Below are positions 57,182-64,000 of a stretch of DNA of 64,000 nt, piece after piece; within the stretch, counting starts at the first letter, position 1; each line of letters begins with the position of its first letter. The position numbers and the translations under genes were made by a program. The notes beneath the pieces are model-generated. The model worked only from the letters and a program-made list of their open reading frames with translations, was not told the origin of the DNA and did no database searches. This DNA is from Lindgomyces ingoldianus (taxonomy: Eukaryota; Ascomycota; Dothideomycetes; Pleosporales; Lindgomycetaceae), in assembly GCF_010093535.1 (NCBI RefSeq), contig NW_022985193.1, positions 63,591 through 127,590 of the forward strand. Reading direction: 5' to 3'.

Positions 57182-57796
57182 TGTTACAGTCTACAGTTAG
57201 ACTAGCGTAACTCTACCAGCAGTACTCTATAATCTAGCTAGATTAGGGCAGGGCTTGCTTATTAATTAATTAGAGGACATAGAGGCAGCGCAGCTGCCTG
57301 CAATAACAGAGGAATGCGTTATCTAATAGGAAGACAGAACGCAAGTCCTAGAGTAAGCCTTAGTAAGTTTAGTAAGTCTAAGAGAGTTAGCAGTGCAGCT
57401 AGTAGAGCTAAACTTAGAGAACTTACTTAAGCTTGTCTTAGCACACCTAGCACATGTATATAGTTCCTACATTAAATAACCTTTAGAAGGTGTGTTTAAT
57501 GTTTAGTTTATTCTTTACATAGACTAAGTAGCATTTAGCTTTCTAAAGAGCTGTAATACTATCTGTATATCTTACACTATATATACCTCTAACCCTGTCT
57601 ACTAGGACTGTTTAACCCTGGCCTCCCTACTGCTGCACATAGGGCAAACCACAATCTGGTCGCTCCATACCTCTCTAGTAGCCTATTAGCCTGTACGTAG
57701 GACTGTACACCCTACCGGTTGGCCCCTTAAACCCGCCCTACTTCCCTGTAGGAACACTATAAGACCCGAGTGCTTCCTGAAGCAAGGATTGTAACA
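57182..57796 (+). repeat. 3' LTR of Gy2 (615 bp)
   Basis: Left half mutated, right half better kept than in the 5' LTR (for example CTACCGGTTGGCCCC versus CTACTAGTTAGCCCC). Confidence 0.92.
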
Positions 57797-58322
57797 GTAT
57801 GTTATAGCTATTTATAATGTTTTTTATATAATACTAAGTAATTAACACGCTAGACAGCCTTTATAAGTAAAATGCTAGTCTAAATTAAAAAATCTAACTA
57901 AGCTTAAAAAAAAGTAGTTATTAAGTATATACTTAAGCTTATTACATATAAATTTCTTTTTAGGCTTATAGCTATAGCTAATATAGCTAATTTCTTGTGT
58001 ATAGAGTGTAATCTAGGCTAGGTTAGCTTAAACTAGCCTAGTATATAAGTTAAGCACTGCTTTAAGTTTATAATAAAGTTTAATTATAAGTATAATTATA
58101 AAAAAGCACTTTATAAAAATCTAAAAGTTATTTAAGGCTAGTTTTACCTAGTAGCTAATATAAAAGCTAAGTATAGTATCTAGAATAAAGATATATATAA
58201 CTTTAATAAGTTAGGCTTTATAATAAGCTAGATATTAACTAGAGCAGTTATTATAGCTTTAAAAAAATAAAGACAGCTAAAGGTAATATAGTAAAGTAAT
58301 AAAAAGTAAATAATAGTTATTT

Positions 58323-58856
58323 TGTTAAATAGGCTCTAACAGCTAGCTGCTTGTAGTATAAGCACTTAAGTAGCAAGAGTAAGAGTGGTGTATAGTGTGC
58401 ACAGTGTACAAGGTAGGTAAGGTAAGGGCAACATGTTTCTAGTTCTATTACTCTTATCTTTCCTCTGTACAGAGAGAAAAAGGGATATTTAAATGTTTAT
58501 GCATAGAGGTTTACATATAAGCATTATGTAACATAGATATATAATTTTACTTATGCGTAATTACTTATATCTAGGCTGCAACACTGCTGCTGTGTACAGA
58601 CACTAGTAACTTTTCTTTTTGTCTAAAAAGTTACCTTCTATACATGTTACCTCCCTTCTGTCTATGTAGGTCTATCTAATTATATTCTGCCTTTACTCTA
58701 CCCCTATTTATTAGGACTTGCCTTAGTAATGCTGTGCGTTAGAATAGGCTAGTTATGCTATATAAATAGCTTTTCTTTTTTTTATCTTTTACTTTTTAAG
58801 CCTTACTATACAATCCTCTAGCTTTTTTCTTTTTTTATATAGTGCTAGCAGTAACA
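58323..58856 (-). repeat. 3' LTR of the Copia element (534 bp)
   Basis: Plus strand TGTTAAATAGGCTCTAAC to CTAGCAGTAACA. It truncates pogo form A at 58322. Second LTR not in the window. Confidence 0.7.
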
Positions 58857-60331
58857 GATTCTTATAATAAGAAAGATAAGTATGTATAATATAAATAAAT
58901 AAAAAAAATAGGCTTTATATAAAGGTGTTGTTAGTCTAGTTAGTCTAAAGCATCTTTGCGCATAGAATCTAGCTAGTCCACAGATGCTTCTATCTAGACA
59001 GAGAGGTAGTTAGTTAGGACTAATAATTAAAAAGCTTAGTTTAGTGTTTTTTTTATATATATATTTACTAAATTATTTTTACTATTAATCTACTTAATTT
59101 TAGTAATTTTCCTTTTTTTATATAATTTATAAAGTAACATAATGTTAATTATAAGTTACTTTTTACTAGTAGTGCTTAGCTTAATAAAGTAATTATATAG
59201 AAACCTTAAATCTATATAAATTACTACTAAAATTAGTAGTAGTTTAAGTGTTTATATAATTTACTATAAAGTTATACTAAGTGTAATTACATTATTAAAC
59301 TTTTTAACTATTTTATATAGTTTGCTAGTAAAAACACTTCTAGTTACTTTTTTACACTTAGTAGAATTCTAGTGTATAATGTTACCTAGTATTTTAAAGT
59401 AGTTACTTTACTTTATACAGTTTTTATTACCTAATATAATTAAAAATCTTAGCTATAAGCTAAAGTTTTTATTATTAGTAAATAATTTATTTATAAAGAT
59501 AAACAGCTTTGCATAATTAAGTTATAATAGTAAGAAAGTAAGACTGCACTTACTATTATCTATCTGCTATTAGATTTATGTGTTAAGTGTGTTAATGTTG
59601 TTATATAAAGAGTTTATAGTTTATGTAGCAATAAAGAGGTTAAATGCTGCCTCTAGTTAATATATAGATGTAATGTATACCTCTTTTACATATTACTTAA
59701 CATATTATTATGCAGCATCTTTATTCTTTAGGTTAATTATATAAAGGTAGCTTACTTATTTTTTCTAAGTAAGAACTACTATGTTGTGTGTAAGTTTAAT
59801 CCTTCTGCTGTTAAACTTAATAGGTTACTTTTTTGCTAGAATAGTCTTACCTTTTACATAGAACTTTGCCTTCTGCAGTTTCTTCTCTTCTCTTTACGTA
59901 AAATCCTTTATTATAATGCTTAAAGTGTTGTCTGTCTACAAGTAGGTTGTCTTCCTCTAGGGTAGAAGTTTGTACAGGTTATAATGTAGTATAGATTGTG
60001 CAGGTAGTATTAGTAGTGTATACACTACTGCAGGCAGTGGTGTGTATAATTAAGGGTGTAGAGCAGGCATTAGGTAGGGTGGCATGTATTGTTTGTACAG
60101 TAATTAGTGTAGTGCTAGCTAAGGTGTAGGAGCAGGTAATGCTAGTACGTTTAGTGTTAATAGCAGCATTATGTTTAGTCTGTTTCTGTGTAGAGCCTTA
60201 TATAGTAATAAGGGTTATGTATAAAGCTTTTCTAGTGTAATTACCTTTTTTTATGCTATATTATACAGCTTCTAGGCTTAGGTACCTTTAGTGCCTAGCT
60301 GTAGTGTAATTCTTTTATCTTTTAGCACTTA
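58323..60331 (-). mobile_element. Ty1/Copia retrotransposon, 3' part (RT end, RNase H, LTR)
   Basis: Read on the minus strand, 59700-58930 shows, across stops, the end of a Copia polyprotein: an LEAAF...AT stretch, a LFIFINKLFTNNK-type RNase H start (usual FVFVDGSFANNKD), SSTKCKRVTRS-like and LIDIMALR-like strings. Downstream is an LTR, 58323-58856 (TGTTAAATAGG ... GCAGTAACA, 534 bp). The 5' part is missing: at about 60332 the sequence changes to Gy2 pol. Confidence 0.8.
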
Positions 60332-63100
60332 TATAAGCTAAAAAAAATTGCTACTACACTAGCCTTAGAACTATGCTATTAACTTAATAAAGAACTATAA
60401 TCTAAAGACCTATAAGCTTTGCCCTCTAACAAGGACTTAGAAAGAAGCTTTATAAGAATACATTAACTAAATATTAGCTTAAGGCTATATCTAGAAAAGT
60501 TATAGCCTAGTTACATTAGCTATAGTTTTTATAAAGAAGAAAAGAAAAAAAATCTAAGTCTATTAAAACTATAAAACTTTAAATAATAATATAATTTAAA
60601 ACTAATTTCTCTTACTAATTATATAAGACATTATAAACTAACTAAAAAAAACCTAGTACTTTACAAAGTTTAATGTACAAGATAGATTTAATAAAATAAA
60701 AATAAAAAAAAGATAAGTAGCTTACAGCATTTAGAACTTTATAAGGACTTTATAAGTTACTAGTAATGCTGTTTAGCTTAATAAACACTTTAGTAATATT
60801 CTAGTAAATTATTAACACAGCTTTTAACTTATACTTTAATGTCTTTACTTTAGTATATCTAGATAATGTTCTTATCTACTTAAAAGATACTCTAGAAGAC
60901 TATGTATAAAAAGTATAAAAAGTCTTAGAATAGCTCTAGAAGTATAGACTTTACCTACAGCTCTCTAAATACAAATTCTATGTTATAGAAACTAAATAAT
61001 TAAAATTTATAATTAATAGTAAGGAAATAAAAATTAACTTAGCTAAAGTATAGAAAGTACTTAAGTAGCTAGAGCCTATAATAGTTAAGAAAGTTAAAAG
61101 ATTTCTTAGACTATTAAAATATGTTAGACAAATAATTAAAAACTACTTAAAAATTACTATACCCTTAATAAATGCTACTACTAAGGAGTAAGTAATAGTA
61201 AAATTTATCTAGACCTTATAAATAAATAAAGCATTTATAGCGCTAAAACAAGCTATAACAGCTAAGCTAGTGTTAAGGATGTATAACCTATAATTAGATA
61301 CTAAGATCTACATAAACGCATCTCTAAAAGCTAGCAGCGCCGCGTTTTATTAAAAACAAGAAGACAAAAAATAGCACTTAGTAGCATATTACTCTGCTAA
61401 GTTTTTAGGACTAGAAGTAGGCTACAGTATACTTAATAAAGAACTTAAAGCTATACTAAACACAGTAAGAGTATAGGCTATAAAGCTACACAGAATAGTA
61501 AAACTTTTCTATATTATAACAGACTATGTAAACCTAGTTATATTTCTAACTATAAAGAAACTATTACTAATGCACATAAAATAAGTAATAGAGCTTACAT
61601 AATTTAACTACATTATTAAGCACATTCTAGAAGCATAGAATTAGTAAGCTAATGCTCTTAGCTAAAGACTAAATTACTTTAATAAGAAGAAAGAAAAAAC
61701 TAAAAAGTTTACTTTTTTTAAAAGAACTAATAAAAAATAGATCTATAATAGACTATAACTTATAAAAAACGTTACATGCTTATAGTAAATAAGCAAAGAT
61801 AAAAAAACCTAATTTAGAAATACTATAAATCCTCTATGTTTAGACACCCTAGAATAGGCACTCTTTAGAAAAAGTTAAGAGCAGCTATACTGCAATAAAT
61901 TCTAAAGGTAAAGTAACTATGTACTAAGGTACTTAGAGAATATAACACCTGTAATAAAAATAACTTATAAAGGCATAAAACTTATAGATACTTTTAACTA
62001 ATTAAAGCACTAAAACTACTATAGATAATAATTATAATAGACTTTATTATAGAACTACTTTTATTTAAGAAACTAGAAACAGAATAAATGTGTAATATAA
62101 TTAGAGTAGCCTTTAACAAAACTACTAAATATCTGCACACTTAGCCCTTAGAGAAAATAATAATAGCTAAAAAATTTATTTATAAATTAAAATAAAATAT
62201 AATATTAGTATATAGATGCCCTAAGATTATTATCTTTAATAAAAATAAGCTATTTACTAGCAGATTCTAGAAAGTAGTAATGCAGCACCTAGGTATAACA
62301 CATAAACTGTTAACAGCCTACTACCTATAAATAGACAGCTAGACTAAAAGAGTAAACACAGAAGTAGAAAAATACCTAAGAAAATACATTTTTTATACTT
62401 AGTATAATTAGGCAGAATAGCTTCTAATAGCATAGTTAGCTATTAATAGTGTAGAATTAGCTATAATAAAAGAAACACTATATAAAGCTAATTTTAGATA
62501 CAATTTTTACTTTATGCTATAAAAAAACTAACTTATAAATTTATAAAAATTAATAGACTAGCTAATAGATTTATAATATATATATAAAAAGTTAGTAATA
62601 AAAGCTAGATTTAGTAAAGAAATAATAAAAAAATACATAAACAAATTATAATAGCTAGGACTAGAAATCTATCTAAGAGACTATGTATACCTTAATACCA
62701 AGAACCTTAAGATACCCTAGCCTTTAAGGAAGCTAGTAGAAAAAAAATAAAACTGTATAAAGTTCTTTAAACCTAATAAAACAACTATAAACTTAAGCTT
62801 CCTCTATATATAAAGATACACTTATAGTTTTATGTCTCTAGATTAGAAAAAGCGCTTAAAAAAAATTCTCTTATCTACATAAAAATAAAAAGATAAAGAA
62901 ATAAAATATAAAGTTAAACACATTATTAGTAATTAAAAGAACTAAAAGAAATTTTTAGTAAATAAAAAAAGTAGCTTACTAGTAAAAACACATAAAAACT
63001 AGCTAAGAATTTGCAGAACGCGCAGCTATTAGTATAAAAGTACTTTTAAGCTTATTTAAAAGAAACTAGCTAGGCAATAAAACACCTATATTAAAAGAAG
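60332..63100 (+). pseudogene. RIP-destroyed pol fragment of the second Gy2 copy
   Basis: Same domain order as 53735-56500 with additional stops. No intact frame. Confidence 0.8.
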
Positions 63101-63767
63101 TAGCTATGTTATTACTAGATAGCAGCAGCCTTTAGAGACAAGTCTTAGCTAATAAAAGTTATAAAAGGGAACAACTTTTTGCTTCTACTTTAGAAGCTTT
63201 TATCTTGTCTAAGAAGAAAAGATTTTTTTTAAATACTTTATGTAACAAGCTTCTAGTAAATCTAGTAATTTTTAGATATAATCTTATTTAGAACACTTCT
63301 TATCTTTTACCCCTAGCATCTTCTTCTGTAGACAGAGTTACTTTTAGTTTTAAGCTAACTATTTATCTAATAGCGCACAGTCTTATGCCTATAAGGCTTT
63401 AGCCTTTTAAAAGAGTGTCTTTCTCTCTTTCTCTAACTAGTCTTACATAGTATTAGAAATAAAGGCATTACACTTACTATGCTTTTTTACGCACTTAACA
63501 TATTTATTTAAAGATAAAGTTAACACATAAGATAACTTTAAAAATTAGTAAGCGCTATAGGGCCTTATCTTTATCTAGTAAAAAGAATTAAAATAAAAAG
63601 TAACATAAAGATAATAAGATAAGCAAGACTAATAAGCTATTTAGTTTAAAAAGAATAGATGTTAAGAACGCTTTCTAGTAAGTAAATGCCTACTTTATAA
63701 ATAAACTCTTACTAACATAACTGTGTAAGCAGAGTAGTAAGGACGCTACTAGGGAGAAGGGGCAGCG

Positions 63768-64000
63768 TGTTACAGTCTATAGTTAGACTAGCGTAACTCC
63801 ACTAGCAGTGCTCTACAGTCTAGCTAGGTTAGGTTAGGGCTTACTTATAAACTAGTTAGAGGACATAGATGCAGCACAGCTGCCTACAATAACAGAGGAA
63901 TGTGTTGTCTAATAAGTAGGCAGGCTGCAAGTCTAAAGGAGCTTAAGAGAGCTTATAGGAGCTTGCCTTAGCAGACTCCTATAAACTTCTACTAGCTCCC
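63768..64000 (+). repeat. 3' LTR of the second Gy2 copy (partial, at window end)
   Basis: TGTTACAGTCTATAGTTAGACT and on, matching 57182 onward. The last 80 bases diverge from the other two LTRs. Confidence 0.85.

Larger units (their letters stand above)
42846..57796 (+). mobile_element. Full-length Ty3/Gypsy retrotransposon Gy2, split by Gy1
   Basis: Two 615-bp LTRs (42846-43460, 57182-57796) starting TGTTAC and ending GTAACA. Duplications flanking it are GTACG (42841-42845) and GTATG (57797-57801), identical except for one C-to-T. Net length about 7.8 kb after removing Gy1. A polypurine tract lies just before the 3' LTR (57163-57178). Gag is interrupted by Gy1; pol order is protease, reverse transcriptase, RNase H, integrase, which defines Ty3/Gypsy. 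Confidence 0.92.
40381..57802 (-). mobile_element. pogo/Fot1-class form B, about 1.81 kb net, holding a MITE, a solo LTR and Gy2
   Basis: Ends ACGTACTTCATAGGCGAG (40381) and the complement ending GAAGTACG at 42845, whose last base resumes after Gy2 at 57802. TA duplication at 40379-40380 and 57803-57804. Subtracting insertions leaves about 1.81 kb, the length of a complete Fot1-type element, so unlike form A it seems to be the full-length version. Orientation minus: the helix-turn-helix part is near 42700, the basic zinc-knuckle tail near 40550-40680. RIP stops throughout. Confidence 0.8.
40197..58322 (+). mobile_element. pogo form A (third copy), split by pogo B and truncated by Copia
   Basis: Left end ACGTACCTAACAGGTTGG after TA (40195-40196). 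The body continues at 57805 after the nested pogo B, and stops at 58322 where a Copia LTR begins. The second part shows the uninterrupted sequence into which the copy at 29280 inserted. Confidence 0.85.
26460..64000. other. RIP-type mutated transposon island, no host gene seen
   Basis: From about 26.46 kb base composition shifts to strong AT with TA, TAG and TAA everywhere; almost no frame longer than 60 codons survives over 37 kb. Yet translated patterns of Gypsy, Copia and pogo proteins are still readable across stops, with Gln and Trp codons turned into stops and Cys into Tyr, as expected from C-to-T and G-to-A change on both strands. Individual elements are listed separately. A run of ten N at 39303-39312 is an assembly gap. 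Confidence 0.92.
60332..64000 (+). mobile_element. Second Gy2 copy, 3' part (RT to 3' LTR), running off the window
   Basis: Aligns with Gy2 from 53735 onward: RT catalytic region near 60840-60900, RNase H near 61300-61700, integrase near 61840-62900, polypurine tract at 63750-63764 and a 3' LTR from 63768 to beyond the window edge. More mutated than the first copy. Its 5' part is missing at the junction with Copia. Confidence 0.88.

Noticed and set aside
26460..64000. The AT-rich block as mitochondrial DNA or as a centromere
   Set aside because: Mitochondrial origin is excluded by the retroelements and TA-type stops. A centromere or subtelomere is possible but cannot be judged from sequence; CENP-A ChIP would decide.

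Overview
This window comes from the nuclear genome of a filamentous ascomycete (Pezizomycotina). The evidence is short GT-AG introns, fungal housekeeping genes (grc3, RPA34, an ApsB/Mto1-type spindle-pole protein, cytosolic SHMT, COG3), remnants of NACHT/WD40 and HET-type incompatibility genes, and a large AT-rich block of transposons whose coding regions are destroyed by C-to-T and G-to-A changes, the signature of repeat-induced point mutation (RIP). I cannot name the species.

Left part (1 to about 26.46 kb) is gene-bearing. In order: the 3' end of a WD40-repeat gene; a 662-bp hAT-like MITE with an 8-bp target duplication; a decayed HET-family remnant; grc3 (minus) and RPA34 (plus) as a divergent pair, both serving ribosome production; a 1,520-residue ApsB/Mto1-like gamma-tubulin recruiting protein; a 484-residue coiled-coil protein with a SUMO-interaction-like motif; a poorly coding stretch with two decayed or doubtful genes; serine hydroxymethyltransferase with four exons; and COG3 (minus) with three exons. 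Exon boundaries were worked out by hand from splice sites and reading-frame agreement.

Right part (about 26.46 to 64 kb) holds no host gene that I can see. It is a nested pile of mobile elements. Two related Ty3/Gypsy families with about 615-bp LTRs (called Gy2 and Gy3 here), a Ty3/Gypsy family with 290 to 330-bp LTRs (Gy1), a Ty1/Copia fragment, pogo/Fot1-class transposons (a 1.8-kb form B and a 1.13-kb internally deleted form A), a Tc1/mariner-type element, a Harbinger-like MITE and several small solo LTRs can be separated by termini and target duplications. The clearest nest is four deep: pogo A (40197) holds pogo B (40381-57802), which holds Gy2 (42846-57796, LTRs 615 bp), which holds Gy1 (43941-51131, LTRs 290 bp).

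The most notable items are a compact non-autonomous LTR element (31840-33458) carrying two arrays of hairpin-forming repeats and no visible polymerase; a family of small TGTAAGG...CCTTACA elements with 5-bp duplications; several LTR insertions that look unmutated inside heavily mutated hosts and so may be younger than the RIP; and a repeatable gradient in which the outward halves of both LTRs of an element are less mutated than the inward halves.
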